NCBI GenBank assembly: GCA_040880405.1
Contig: JBBDIM010000002.1
Location: 1 to 55,120 of the forward strand
Origin: JBBDIM01 sp040880405
GTDB lineage: Bacteria; Planctomycetota; Planctomycetia; Pirellulales; Pirellulaceae
DNA length: 55,120 nucleotides
Direction of reading: 5' to 3'
Part shown: positions 33,125 through 42,436 of the stretch, piece after piece
How positions within the stretch are numbered: position 1 is the first letter of the stretch
Layout: the number at the start of each line of letters is the position of its first letter
Made by a program: the position numbers and the translations under genes
Notes under the pieces: model-generated
Told to the model about the DNA's origin: nothing
The model's database searches: none
The model's input: the letters and a program-made list of their open reading frames with translations, nothing else

Positions 33125-34939
33125 TTAGGGCAGGCCGCCGATCAACACCGGATCGACGTAGATGTCATTGTCCTCAGCGTCTTGGATAAATAGTCCCTCC
33201 GCTTCTTCGCCGGGGGCGTAACCGAGGTCGGATAAGTCGATCCCCACCGCTAAGGCTCGATATTCCAAGCGAACCGGACGCAGGGAAAATTTGGCCTTTT
33301 GCAACGCGGCCAACGATTCGATCTCGCCGCGTTCCGCCTCGTGAGCGAGCATCCGAGTTACCGGTAACGCCTCCGGAGAATTCACCGACAGATCGTACTC
33401 ACGAATCGTGTGGCTCTTTTTTCCCGAGGTCAGTTGCAATGGACTGACATGAAATGCGTCACCGTCCGCAGGACTCGGCAACGGATGGATCTCAAAGAAG
33501 ACGATGTCTGGTCCGGGACCATTTTTCACCGGTCGCGCAAATCGAACCGCCATTCCTGGGGTGCCCAGCACGTTATTCTCTGGATCAGAATTCAGCACCG
33601 GGCTGCTCTGCAAGGATGCCACGCTTCCTCCGGGATTAATCACCCCAGTGACGAGCGAATGGTCGGCGAGTGCCTGAGCCGGATGGCCGACGAGCTCTTC
33701 TCCACCCAGGACGTGATCGAACCGCCCTTGGTTACGCGAGACCCGAAACCCGATTAGTTCAACCGGAATGAGATCGTCGGCCGCATAAGTTACTTCCTCG
33801 CCACCTCGTTGGACCGTGACGGTTTCCAACAACTCCGACTTCCCATCTGCTTCGTTTAAAGTTGCCGTGTACGAAACAACGCGATCCGGAAGTTGCATTC
33901 GATGCCTTTGGGCATCGAACACTTCCGGAGTGACGATGAACCCCGATTCGGCCAATACCTTAATCGCCTCTTTGCTCCTGAGACGAACCTCTTCCGCTCG
34001 TGCCCCGGTGGTGGTCGCAAATTCATTCTCATCTACTTCTAAGTTCAAGGTATCCGGACGCAGCCCGCGAGATGCGCTTCGCGGCGAAGCACTCTTATAG
34101 ATATCCGCGATCCCCTCGACGACCTGGATTTTGGTTTCGTTGAACTCACTTACATCCACGGTAAATCTCGTTCCTCGATCGACGACGCGCGTATCGGGCG
34201 TCTCGACGCGAAATCCCTCGGCTCCATCCGGAGCATGTACCGAGCATCGCCCCAGGTTCACGGCCAGGCAGTTGTCGGGCTGCGCCTCGAAGACCGCAGG
34301 GCCTTCAATAATTGCCTGAGCGCCTCCGGGAAACAGCAGCTCCACCATCCCACTCATCAAGACATAGGACTGGTGCAACGTCACCGTCGAGTCGGCGGCC
34401 GGTGTCAACTCACCGAAGAAACGCGCTTTCGCGACACGGGAAAACTTAACGGGAGGTTCTACGGTTTCCACGGTTGTCGATTGGCCGTCGTTGCCACGAT
34501 GCGCTAGTCGCTGGTCGTCGCGCAAGACCTTTCCAGCCAGCCAGATCATCATGAGCAAACTGATTCCCATCATGCTGACAGTCATCCATTTTCGATGCCA
34601 GGTGGATGGTACTGGTCGTTGGCGAACAAGCGCTGGGGCGGACCTCGACTGAGCTTGAGCCTGCTCGCGAACCCGTTTCATCGCGCGGGAATCAAAGCTC
34701 TCTTGATGCCGCAGAACCTCGCTCATCACGCCCTCAATGAAGCCATCATTCCCTGTCGATTCCTCTTGAATCAGAAGGCCCAACAGACGGTGCGTCTGAT
34801 ACAATTCAATCGCCATCTGTCGTAACTCTTCATCCGACGTCAAGAGTTCGCGCAGGAGATCAGTTTCCGCGTCATCTAGTTCCCCTTCCAGGAAATTGGT
34901 CCAAAGCGTCTCGAATTGCTCTCGAGAATCTGAATTCAT
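33125..34939 (-). CDS. FecR-like membrane protein, probable anti-sigma/sensor
   Basis: A 604-residue protein with an acidic N-terminal domain (MNSDSREQFETLWTNFLEGE, LRELLTSDEELRQMAIELYQ) like the cytoplasmic part of planctomycete anti-sigma proteins. One membrane helix (MTVSMMGISLLMMIWLAGKV) lies near residue 120. A FecR domain follows (VELLFPGGAQAIIEGPAVFE, RVETPDTRVVDRGTRFTVDV, about residues 210-285) and then a long periplasmic region with beta-sandwich character. FecR proteins relay an outside signal to a sigma factor. It begins 25 bases after the ECF sigma stop, so the two form a sigma/anti-sigma pair that likely controls the genes downstream. The C-terminal half is of unknown family. 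Confidence 0.85.
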   Translation of the reverse strand: MNSDSREQFETLWTNFLEGELDDAETDLLRELLTSDEELRQMAIELYQTHRLLGLLIQEESTGNDGFIEGVMSEVLRHQESFDSRAMKRVREQAQAQSRSAPALVRQRPVPSTWHRKWMTVSMMGISLLMMIWLAGKVLRDDQRLAHRGNDGQSTTVETVEPPVKFSRVAKARFFGELTPAADSTVTLHQSYVLMSGMVELLFPGGAQAIIEGPAVFEAQPDNCLAVNLGRCSVHAPDGAEGFRVETPDTRVVDRGTRFTVDVSEFNETKIQVVEGIADIYKSASPRSASRGLRPDTLNLEVDENEFATTTGARAEEVRLRSKEAIKVLAESGFIVTPEVFDAQRHRMQLPDRVVSYTATLNEADGKSELLETVTVQRGGEEVTYAADDLIPVELIGFRVSRNQGRFDHVLGGEELVGHPAQALADHSLVTGVINPGGSVASLQSSPVLNSDPENNVLGTPGMAVRFARPVKNGPGPDIVFFEIHPLPSPADGDAFHVSPLQLTSGKKSHTIREYDLSVNSPEALPVTRMLAHEAERGEIESLAALQKAKFSLRPVRLEYRALAVGIDLSDLGYAPGEEAEGLFIQDAEDNDIYVDPVLIGGLP

Positions 34940-34964
34940 GGTTGATCCAATAAATCTTGCCAGC

Positions 34965-35543
34965 CTATTCCAAAGCTGCGGTTCTCATCTTGACGCACTC
35001 TCTGAGCTTGTTCCGTAAAAGCCATAGTTGCTTCTTGATTGCTGCTACGGACCTACCGCTTTTCTCGGCCATCTCCTCCAGCGAGATCTCATCCCGATAT
35101 CTCCAGTCGACAAATTGTCGCATCGAGTCCTCTAAGAACCCGAGACAGTGTTTTAACTGCTCCAGCCGCATTTCCAACAGTTCTGGCTTTTCGTCCTGCT
35201 GTCGCTCCAATTCGCGCGTGAGAAGGTCAGACGCCCAACGGGATCGATAGTCTGCCACGCGACGAATTCGAGTTGCTTCGGTTTGCAGTTGATACCGAGC
35301 AATTGAGAACAACCACGCGGAGAAATTGGTTCCCGGCTCGTATTGATCGAGCCGGGTAAAGGCCGCGACGAAACTACGTTGCGCGACCTCGTCGATGTCG
35401 ATTCCCGGCGAGGCCCTGCCAGCCAACCAAGCTCTCATGGGGCGTTCAAATGTTCGGACAACAATCTCGAACTCGTCAACATCCCCAGCCCTGACCTTTT
35501 GCAGCGCCTCTTCAATGGTATGGTGATCGTGGGTGTCGGTCAT
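34965..35543 (-). CDS. ECF-type RNA polymerase sigma factor (planctomycete group)
   Basis: A 192-residue sigma-70 family factor with only regions 2 and 4. Region 2 is VDEFEIVVRTFERPMRAWLA to YEPGTNFSAWLFSIARYQLQ (about residues 20-92). Region 4 is LEQLKHCLGFLEDSMRQFVD to EEMAEKSGRSVAAIKKQLWL (about residues 125-180), including the helix-turn-helix. ATG 35543 (MTDTHDHHTIEEALQKV) is preferred; a frame opening at 35597 overlaps the end of the preceding DUF1559 gene. It directs RNA polymerase to target promoters, probably including this run, under the adjacent FecR-like protein. Gene order sigma then FecR is the common arrangement. Confidence 0.92.
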   Translation of the reverse strand: MTDTHDHHTIEEALQKVRAGDVDEFEIVVRTFERPMRAWLAGRASPGIDIDEVAQRSFVAAFTRLDQYEPGTNFSAWLFSIARYQLQTEATRIRRVADYRSRWASDLLTRELERQQDEKPELLEMRLEQLKHCLGFLEDSMRQFVDWRYRDEISLEEMAEKSGRSVAAIKKQLWLLRNKLRECVKMRTAALE

Positions 35544-35593
35544 ATTACTAATGAATGGCACTAAAGCGGACAAGGTTACCCGTCTTACATCGT

Positions 35594-36628
35594 TCAATAC
35601 TCACCGATCACTTCGCCATCGTTGCGGATCGCCAGGCGGCGGAAGATGGCTAGGTCGATGGTGTCACTTAAAAATTGGACAGACCCACTTGCCATGCAGA
35701 ACTGGGCCCCGCCCGGGTGCCTACTGCTAAACGCTCGGCACTGAAGGCAATTCACGGCTTCGGCGGCAGTGGAAGATGTGCCGGAGCGGATCGTTCCCCG
35801 AGAACTTGCTTCCGATGCAATGAAGGCTGTGTCGTCCATTCCCCCATCCCCTTTCCAACCATTGATCGGCACGTCGGTGACCCCCGCCATGGTACCTGGG
35901 ATCGGCGGTTGGCCCATGCGAATGGAGGACGCCCAGGTGAAGTAATGCTGACTCGCGGAAGAATCTCGCAGTGGTGCTCGCTGATAAATCGTCTCTCCCA
36001 GGGCCAGCGTGTTCGTCGTTCCATCCGTGATGCCGTTCATGCCGACGCGTGAATTTCGATAGAGAATTCCATTTTCCCACATGGCACGTCCCAAATTGCT
36101 GCCGGTCGCCGAGAAGGCCGTTTCGAGAACCCCACCTCCCATGACGCCGAAATAGTTCGTGTGCAACCCGTTGTATCCGCCATAGGAAGGGCATGTGTAG
36201 GCCTTCATCGGCGTCGTTGCCACGGCCCGATTATCCACATGAGCGGAACCTGCCTCTAACGAATAGGAATAGGAAGCTCCCGCGAAGTTGTACCGCTCGT
36301 AGATGGCAGTCTGCTCGATATAGGGAAGTAGTGCGACGCTCCAAGGAGACCGTTGTGAAGTGTAGCTGCCACTGGTGTACGTGCTACCGTCATGGCCGGC
36401 CCCAATGGGGAATTTTAAGTAGGTGTCGTGATACAAGTGAAGCGCCAGGCCAAGCTGCTTCAGTTGATTACTGCACGAGGAGCGTCTCGCAGCCTCTCGA
36501 GCCTGCTGGACCGCGGGAAGCAACAACGCGACCAGGACACCAATAATCGCAATCACCACGAGGAGCTCTACCAACGTGAATGCCTTCCGACATTGGTTGT
36601 TTGTAGTCAGATGAAGTGAACGAAACAT
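35594..36628 (-). CDS. DUF1559 pilin-like protein with an altered C-terminal motif
   Basis: A 344-residue DUF1559 protein. Start ATG 36628 (MFRSLHLTTNNQCRKAFTLV) with AGGAGA 7 bases upstream. It has the prepilin leader CRKAFTLVELLVVIAIIGVL, then QQAREAARRSSCSNQLKQLG. The C-terminal DUF1559 segment reads HPGGAQFCMASGSVQFLSDT, where the other two copies here have ADGSV or GDGSV: the Asp is replaced by Ser. The rest is normal. It heads the run that includes sigma, FecR, LamG-PSD1, DUF1501 and the exported aldolase. The sigma gene starts 50 bases after its stop. Confidence 0.92.
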   Translation of the reverse strand: MFRSLHLTTNNQCRKAFTLVELLVVIAIIGVLVALLLPAVQQAREAARRSSCSNQLKQLGLALHLYHDTYLKFPIGAGHDGSTYTSGSYTSQRSPWSVALLPYIEQTAIYERYNFAGASYSYSLEAGSAHVDNRAVATTPMKAYTCPSYGGYNGLHTNYFGVMGGGVLETAFSATGSNLGRAMWENGILYRNSRVGMNGITDGTTNTLALGETIYQRAPLRDSSASQHYFTWASSIRMGQPPIPGTMAGVTDVPINGWKGDGGMDDTAFIASEASSRGTIRSGTSSTAAEAVNCLQCRAFSSRHPGGAQFCMASGSVQFLSDTIDLAIFRRLAIRNDGEVIGEY

Positions 36629-37236
36629 TCTTTCTCCTTTCAAAGACGAGGACGAAGAAGTATGGATGGGAAAAATTTCTGGGAGTAGTGCCGTCCGAGC
36701 AGACGTGGACTCCCGCCACCTAAAATGCCGAACGGCGAACCACTAGCATCGCGCGAAGGCGAGCAGTGCGTATGGGGGGAGCTGATCGAGCGACTTCCCG
36801 GCTTCGTAGCATTTTGCCGTCAGTACGCGACGAAAAAGGGAGACCTATCCGTCAACGAAGGGAAGTCCGCACCGAAAAGTAGCCTTGGGCCGCCAAGACC
36901 GTGGGAACAACTGGGGAATGTGTGAGGGGTATGCGTGGATGTTGCCCAGCGTCAGAGCGAACATGATGGCACCGACGCGGTTTGCGAATGTTAATTGACG
37001 ACCTGCGGACGCAGACAATCTAAATCGCGACACGAGTAATGGCAGGCGAGGGCGACGAGTTACCCTTAATTTCTAATTTCGCTGAAAGTTTTTCAAAAAA
37101 CCAGAAACCACCGTCGCATCTCGGTTTTCGGGTGGGGAACATCTCGCGGAGCGTCGGTGTCATTGATCGGGTTAAAACCGACAGGTAAACGGAATTTCAG
37201 TTGACGTCCTCATAAAGGGGAACATGCACCGGCGTT
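36629..37236. other. Gene-free spacer between two modules
   Basis: About 600 bases with no recognisable gene on either strand. One frame from 36725 (66 codons) has no family features. The stretch 37060-37110 is A/T-rich. It presumably carries the promoter of the DUF1559 gene at 36628; none could be assigned. Confidence 0.5.
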
Positions 37237-38727
37237 CTAGGCCAGAAGTGGTGTTAGGACGTGGCCGTGGACATCGGTAAGCCGACGCTGAATTCCATTG
37301 TGGTAGTACGTTAGCCGCTGGTGGTCCAGACCCAGCACGTGCAGGGCCGTGGCGTGCAGGTCGTAGCTGTAGGCCGGGTGTTCCGCCGCCTGGTAGCCTA
37401 GCTCGTCGCTCGATCCGTAGCTGATGCCGCCGCGGATGCCTCCTCCGGCCATCCATGAGGTGAAGGCCCCGGGGTTATGGTCGCGTCCCTTTCCCCCTTG
37501 AGCGGCTGGTTGTCGGCCGAATTCGGTTGTGCAGATGACCAACGTTGATTCGAGCATCCCCCGCTGTTTCAGGTCGGCCAATAGAGCGCTCGCCCCACGG
37601 TCTAGGATGGGGCCCCAGTAGCCATGATCACGCGGCAGGTCCTCGTGGCTGTCCCAGTTGGGGCGGATCTTTTCCGCCGTCGTGTTCTCCGCGCCGCAGA
37701 AGAGTTGCACGAATCGCACGCCTCGTTCCACCATGCGGCGCGCAAGTAGGCATTGCCGACCGAAGGGGCCGATGTCCTCATGATCGGTTGCGTACAGGCG
37801 GTGCGTTGTTTCGCTCTCTTGCGCCAGATCGGTCACTTCCGGAGCCGCCAACTGGAGCCGAGCGGCCAACTCGTACGAGGCAATTCTCGCATCGAGTAGG
37901 GAGTCGCCGGGACGATCGGCGGCATGTTGGCGATTGAGCTGTTGCAGGAAGGCCCGGCCGGCATCTTCCGACGTGGAGGAAATTTCGTGGCCTTCGGCCG
38001 GGAACAGGTCGGCGATGGGGGGCTGGTCCGCCGCTGTTTGAATGACGGTCCCCTGGTGGACGGCCGGCAGAAACCCGGGGCCCCAGTTGAGCACGCCCCC
38101 GGGAGGCAGGCCGCGCGTGTCCGGCAGCACGACAAACGCCGGCATATTCTCGTTTTCACTTCCCAAGCCATACGTCACCCAGGACCCCATGGAGGGGAAG
38201 CCGGGACGGATGAAGCCGGAGTTCATCATGAACATCGCCGGCCCATGCAGGGCCGACTTGTTTTGCATCGAGTGGATGAAGGCCATGTCGTCCACGCAGC
38301 CGGAGAGACGCGGAAACAGATCGCTCATCCATTTGCCACATTCTCCATGCTGCCGGAACTTCCAATAGCTGGGCTGGCAATTGCCCGGCTTCGAGGCGAA
38401 GAACGTCAGTTTTCCGTCCGGATCGAACGGTTTGCCGGCGCGGCGTTCCAATTCCGGCCGGTAATCCCACGTATCGAGATGGCTGACTCCGCCGGGGCAA
38501 AAGATCTGGATGACCCGCTGGGCCTTGGCCGGATGATGGGCTACTTTTACGGTTCCTAGCTGCGCTGCGTCCTCTAAATGCGCAGGCTCATCCGCGAACA
38601 CGCCCTCTTTGGCAAGCATGGCGGACAAAGCCACACTACCCAGTCCTCCGCCGAATTCAGAAAGAAAACGGCGGCGAGAAACGGAGGGTGACGAGTGATC
38701 GAAATCCGAAGGGGACGGCATGGGCAT
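37237..38727 (-). CDS. DUF1501 exported protein (third copy)
   Basis: A 496-residue DUF1501 protein with the Tat signal SVSRRRFLSEFGGGLGSVAL near residue 17. Family segments are VIQIFCPGGVSHLDTWDYRP, SWVTYGLGSENENMPAFVVL, CLLARRMVERGVRFVQLFCG, TLVICTTEFGRQPAAQGGKG and RDHNPGAFTSWMAGGGIRGG. It is clearly more similar to the copy at 18007 than to the one at 27802. Its ATG overlaps the stop of the PSCyt-PSD1 gene by one base, so expression is coupled. It is the last gene of the third module, with no cargo enzyme after it. Extracytoplasmic; activity unknown. Confidence 0.93.
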   Translation of the reverse strand: MPMPSPSDFDHSSPSVSRRRFLSEFGGGLGSVALSAMLAKEGVFADEPAHLEDAAQLGTVKVAHHPAKAQRVIQIFCPGGVSHLDTWDYRPELERRAGKPFDPDGKLTFFASKPGNCQPSYWKFRQHGECGKWMSDLFPRLSGCVDDMAFIHSMQNKSALHGPAMFMMNSGFIRPGFPSMGSWVTYGLGSENENMPAFVVLPDTRGLPPGGVLNWGPGFLPAVHQGTVIQTAADQPPIADLFPAEGHEISSTSEDAGRAFLQQLNRQHAADRPGDSLLDARIASYELAARLQLAAPEVTDLAQESETTHRLYATDHEDIGPFGRQCLLARRMVERGVRFVQLFCGAENTTAEKIRPNWDSHEDLPRDHGYWGPILDRGASALLADLKQRGMLESTLVICTTEFGRQPAAQGGKGRDHNPGAFTSWMAGGGIRGGISYGSSDELGYQAAEHPAYSYDLHATALHVLGLDHQRLTYYHNGIQRRLTDVHGHVLTPLLA

Positions 38728-41700
38728 TAGTCCACGTAGATAAATTCATTGGTGTTCAATAGCATCCGGCAAAACTGGGGCAGCCCGTGGCTTTCAATCA
38801 GCTTCACGCTCGCCTCAACCTCAGCGGGGCTCGCGTCGCGGGCCAGCGTGACCTGGAAGGCCTGCCGAGCTTGCGCCGCGGTGGCATCCCCCGCCTCTTG
38901 TCGGACGCGCTCCGCAAGATGATCCGCCTGCCGAAGCATGAAATCGTTGTTTAACAGCGTAAGCGACTGCAAGACGGTCGTTGTCGAATTGCGAACCGGC
39001 GTGAGATTGGCTGGGTCGGAACAGTCGAGCGTCATCAGGTACGAATGCGGAGTGGTTCGCACAATGAACCGGTAAATGCTCCGCCGCCAGAGCTCGGGGC
39101 GATCCGGCGTAATGTAATCGTAGATCGGAGCGTACGCCTCTTGGTAGTCGAAATCGCGGAAGCCGGGACCGTACATCTCTTTATTCAACTTGCCGCTCAC
39201 CGCCAACACGCCGTCGCGGATCGATTCGGCGTCTAGCTTCCGTGGATTCATCCGCGAGAGCAGTCGGTTATCGGAATCGAACTGCTCTACCGCCGGATCA
39301 ATCCGTGACGCTTGACGATACGTGGCGCTGGTGCAAATGAGCCGATGGAGCGGTTTGAGTTTCCAGCCGTCGGCCATGAGTTGATTGGCGAGCCAGTCGA
39401 GCAGTTCAGGATGGCTCGGTTGGCCCCCGGCCAATCCAAAGTCGCTCGGCGTGTCCACGATTCCCGTGCCGAAGTGATAGTGCCAGAGTCGGTTGACGAG
39501 AACGCGTCGCGTCAGGGGATTATCAGGATGGGTGATCCACTCGGCCAGCGCCACGCGGCGTTCCCCTTCCGGTGTATCTTGGGTGCCAAGCGAAGCGGGT
39601 AGCCCGAAGCAACTGAGCGTGCCAGGCTCTACCAGCTCTTGCGGATCTTCCGGATTGCCGCGGCGCAAGACGTGTACATCCGCTGGTTCCCGCGAAACGG
39701 CCGCGTAAACCTGCTGAGGCTCGGACAGGGATTTCATCGCCTGTTGGAGACGTTCCAATTCCTTTTGCAATTGGTCCAGCGCCGCAATCTCTTCCACCGA
39801 GCGGGACTCCGCCTGGGCATCAATCAGGCGAGGATTGCCGAAACAGATTTGATCGTGCCCAATCCCGTTTCCGCCGTCCGTGGCCATCAGCGTGAGAAAC
39901 CTCGCGTCCGCGGGCAAAGGAACTTCGAGGGGCACGAGTCCGTCCTTGGCTCCGATGGCCGGGTGATCCGTCCGCAATTGGCCATCGACGTAAACCGCAA
40001 ACTGAGCTCCATTGGCTGGCGTCTGTCCGAAGTAGCCGACCAGCGACGTAAACGTCATCACCGCGGGGGCCCCCGCATCGCGAATCGCGTTCAAATCGAA
40101 GGTGATCGCCGCATTGGCGTGCAGGGAAAGCAGCGTTTGCCCCGGGGCGGAGAAATCGACGCCCCCGAGCGACACCGTGTGCTGAGCATTTACGGGGCCA
40201 TTTCGAACCGCGTCCCAGACCTCTCCGGAGGTCTTCGGGACATCGTTCACTCGGATTCCCGTGGAGGTGACCGGGGTACCCCCGGGGCTGGCATTGGGAA
40301 TGACCACACCATCGACGAGCGGGTTCTCGGCGGGTGAAAAGTGATTGACCCGCACCCCTTCCCGAAAGGTCAACTTGCCAGATAGGGACTGTCCGCTTAA
40401 CGGATCGATCCCTTGGTCCCGCATCCCGCTGCCGTGCCCATCACCACCGCCGACAATGTCGGCCAAATCGATTCCCTTGACGGAGTGCAGGGCCAGCATC
40501 GCACGGCTCTTGTCGATCTGTGCGGCCAGCGCCTGCTTTTCCTGCTGGTGCTGCTGGACTTCTTCCGCGCTGATCGGGCGGTTGGAATGTTTCACTCCGG
40601 CAAAAACGGACCACAGAGCGTAATATTCCCGCTGCGAGATCGGGTCGATTTTGTGGTCGTGGCAGCGGGCACAGTTGATCGTGACGGCACAAGCCGCCGT
40701 CAAGACTTGGGTCGAGAGATCATCGAGCCCATCGGCTTGGGCCGCGCGGCGGAGAACGTCGCTTTGGGTTTCGACTTGTCCCACATAGTCCCACGGCCCG
40801 GCGGCCAGAAACCCGGTCGCTTGGATGGCCTCAGGGTCTTCCGGACGAATCACGTCGCCCGCGATCTGCTCCGTCAGAAACTGATCGTACGGTTTATCAC
40901 TATTGAACGAACGGATGACATAGTCGCGATAGGGCCAGGCGTTTGGACGAACCATGTCCCGCTCGAACCCGTGCGTGTCGGCATAGTGGGCGATATCGAG
41001 CCAATGCCGAGCCCACCGTTCGCCAAAATGCGGTGATTCAAGGTAACGGTCGACCACCTTCTCATAAGCATTCGGGTCGGGATCAGCGACGAACGCTTCA
41101 ACCTCCTCGAACGTCGGGGGCAGTCCGAGCAGATCGAACTTCAAGCGGCGAATCAGCGCTGGCCGATCCGCTTCAGGCGAAGGCTGAAGGGTTTTCCCTT
41201 CCAGCTTTTTTAGGACGAACTGGTCGATGGGGTTCTTCGCCCACTCGGAATTTTCCACTTCCGGGACTGCAACCTGCGTCACCGGCTGCCAGGCCCAGTG
41301 GTCCAGGCGTTTGTCTTTCAAGGCGGCCCGGTCTTCTTCCGTCTCAGGCCAGTTGGCTCCTTGATCAATCCAGGCTCGCAGCAGGGCAACCTCCTGCTCG
41401 GTCAGTTTCTCCCCTTCGGGAGGCATCACCTCGAACTCACTCTCGCTCGTGATGCGGTGGATCAACTCACTCTCGCTGCTCTTGCCGGGCAGGATCACCG
41501 GCCCGCTATCTCCCCCTTGCATCGCAAACTTCTTGGCATCCAGGCGCAACCCGTTATGCTGCGAATCAGCACCGTGGCACTCGACGCAGCGGGCTTTCAG
41601 GAGCGGGCGGATTTTCGCTTCGAAGTCGATTTTGTTTTCATCGGCCCAAGCGTGGGACGCAAACATGAACCCTACGCATGCCGCAACCAGCGCTGCGTAA

Positions 41701-41744
41701 TTGCGAAGGCGAGAAGGTAGGACGAACTGGAGAGGCCAAATCAT
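38727..41744 (-). CDS. PSCyt1-DUF1549-NPCBM-like-DUF1553 exported protein
   Basis: A 1,005-residue protein. After the signal segment (AALVAACVGFMFASHAWADE) comes PSCyt1 with haem site CVECHG near residue 57 and EFEVMPPEGEKLTEQEVALL. DUF1549 follows (RRLKFDLLGLPPTFEEVEAF, WLDIAHYADTHGFERDMVRP, and a second CxxCH in NCARCHDHKIDPISQREYYA). Residues about 450-640 form an inserted beta-rich domain resembling NPCBM-type carbohydrate-binding modules (VSLGGVDFSAPGQTLLSLHA, TFTSLVGYFG, GAQFAVYVDGQLRTDHPAIG). A coiled-coil-prone stretch (LDQLQKELERLQQAMKSL) leads to DUF1553 (VLVNRLWHYHFGTGIVDTPS). The inserted domain suggests binding to a glycan. Confidence 0.9.
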   Translation of the reverse strand: MIWPLQFVLPSRLRNYAALVAACVGFMFASHAWADENKIDFEAKIRPLLKARCVECHGADSQHNGLRLDAKKFAMQGGDSGPVILPGKSSESELIHRITSESEFEVMPPEGEKLTEQEVALLRAWIDQGANWPETEEDRAALKDKRLDHWAWQPVTQVAVPEVENSEWAKNPIDQFVLKKLEGKTLQPSPEADRPALIRRLKFDLLGLPPTFEEVEAFVADPDPNAYEKVVDRYLESPHFGERWARHWLDIAHYADTHGFERDMVRPNAWPYRDYVIRSFNSDKPYDQFLTEQIAGDVIRPEDPEAIQATGFLAAGPWDYVGQVETQSDVLRRAAQADGLDDLSTQVLTAACAVTINCARCHDHKIDPISQREYYALWSVFAGVKHSNRPISAEEVQQHQQEKQALAAQIDKSRAMLALHSVKGIDLADIVGGGDGHGSGMRDQGIDPLSGQSLSGKLTFREGVRVNHFSPAENPLVDGVVIPNASPGGTPVTSTGIRVNDVPKTSGEVWDAVRNGPVNAQHTVSLGGVDFSAPGQTLLSLHANAAITFDLNAIRDAGAPAVMTFTSLVGYFGQTPANGAQFAVYVDGQLRTDHPAIGAKDGLVPLEVPLPADARFLTLMATDGGNGIGHDQICFGNPRLIDAQAESRSVEEIAALDQLQKELERLQQAMKSLSEPQQVYAAVSREPADVHVLRRGNPEDPQELVEPGTLSCFGLPASLGTQDTPEGERRVALAEWITHPDNPLTRRVLVNRLWHYHFGTGIVDTPSDFGLAGGQPSHPELLDWLANQLMADGWKLKPLHRLICTSATYRQASRIDPAVEQFDSDNRLLSRMNPRKLDAESIRDGVLAVSGKLNKEMYGPGFRDFDYQEAYAPIYDYITPDRPELWRRSIYRFIVRTTPHSYLMTLDCSDPANLTPVRNSTTTVLQSLTLLNNDFMLRQADHLAERVRQEAGDATAAQARQAFQVTLARDASPAEVEASVKLIESHGLPQFCRMLLNTNEFIYVD

Positions 41745-41881
41745 GAACGATCTTCTTTAGGGCGGGAAAGCGCCTTCGTGGGAGGTGGGAATAACGACTT
41801 CGTGGGGCAAAGGAAAACGAAATTCCCGGCAATTTGCCCACCGGCGGGCCGACGGCCGGGATATTATCGATCCCGCGACTC

Positions 41882-42361
41882 TTATTCTTTGGTGGTAAGC
41901 TCAAAGTCAAGTTGATTCTCGCCTGCGACAATCTCACGCTCCAGGGTGCTCTCCGTATTGTACTTGGAGGGCAACATTTCCCCGATCTCGTCTATCATCG
42001 TTCCCATCGGACCTTGCGATCCGGCAGTCACTTTGCGACCCGTGGGCCCGAAAGCGGAGATCCGAACTTGATACTTACCGAGAACCGGTCCCTTGTCTTC
42101 GCTAATCTCGAATTTACCATCAATGATCCTGGAACCCGCCGTGGGACCCGCAGTCCCCACCGCGGGAACAAACTCGATGGTCCCTTGGGAAACCGCCTTC
42201 CCGTCGAGCGAAACATGGCCTTGCACGGGGGCCCGACGGGGACCCTCGTAACTCTGGCCACAGCCCAGACAGACTGCAAGAACGACGCAGCCCCAGGACA
42301 AACCAGGTTGCGAAAAACGATAACGGAAATATCCACGAGGGACTGATCTACGGTTGCCCAT
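41882..42361 (-). CDS. Small lipoprotein downstream of DUF1559 (second copy)
   Basis: A 159-residue protein with a hydrophobic leader WGCVVLAVCLGCGQS containing lipobox-like cysteines near residues 31-34. A small beta-sandwich domain follows (APVQGHVSLDGKAVSQGTIE, KGPVLGKYQVRISAFGPTGR). It resembles the protein at 23998 in position and pattern (V-x-G-x-V/T-x-x-G-K-P/A-V...G-x-I-x-F). It lies between a DUF1559 gene and a PSCyt-PSD1 gene, 137 bases before the latter. The product is probably membrane-anchored on the periplasmic side. Function unknown. Confidence 0.8.
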   Translation of the reverse strand: MGNRRSVPRGYFRYRFSQPGLSWGCVVLAVCLGCGQSYEGPRRAPVQGHVSLDGKAVSQGTIEFVPAVGTAGPTAGSRIIDGKFEISEDKGPVLGKYQVRISAFGPTGRKVTAGSQGPMGTMIDEIGEMLPSKYNTESTLEREIVAGENQLDFELTTKE

Positions 42362-42436
42362 TTACGGTCTCATTTCAATTGAATCGATTTTGTAAAGAAA
42401 CGTGGCGGCGGCGAAGCCTCGGCGGCGTTTGCGAAA

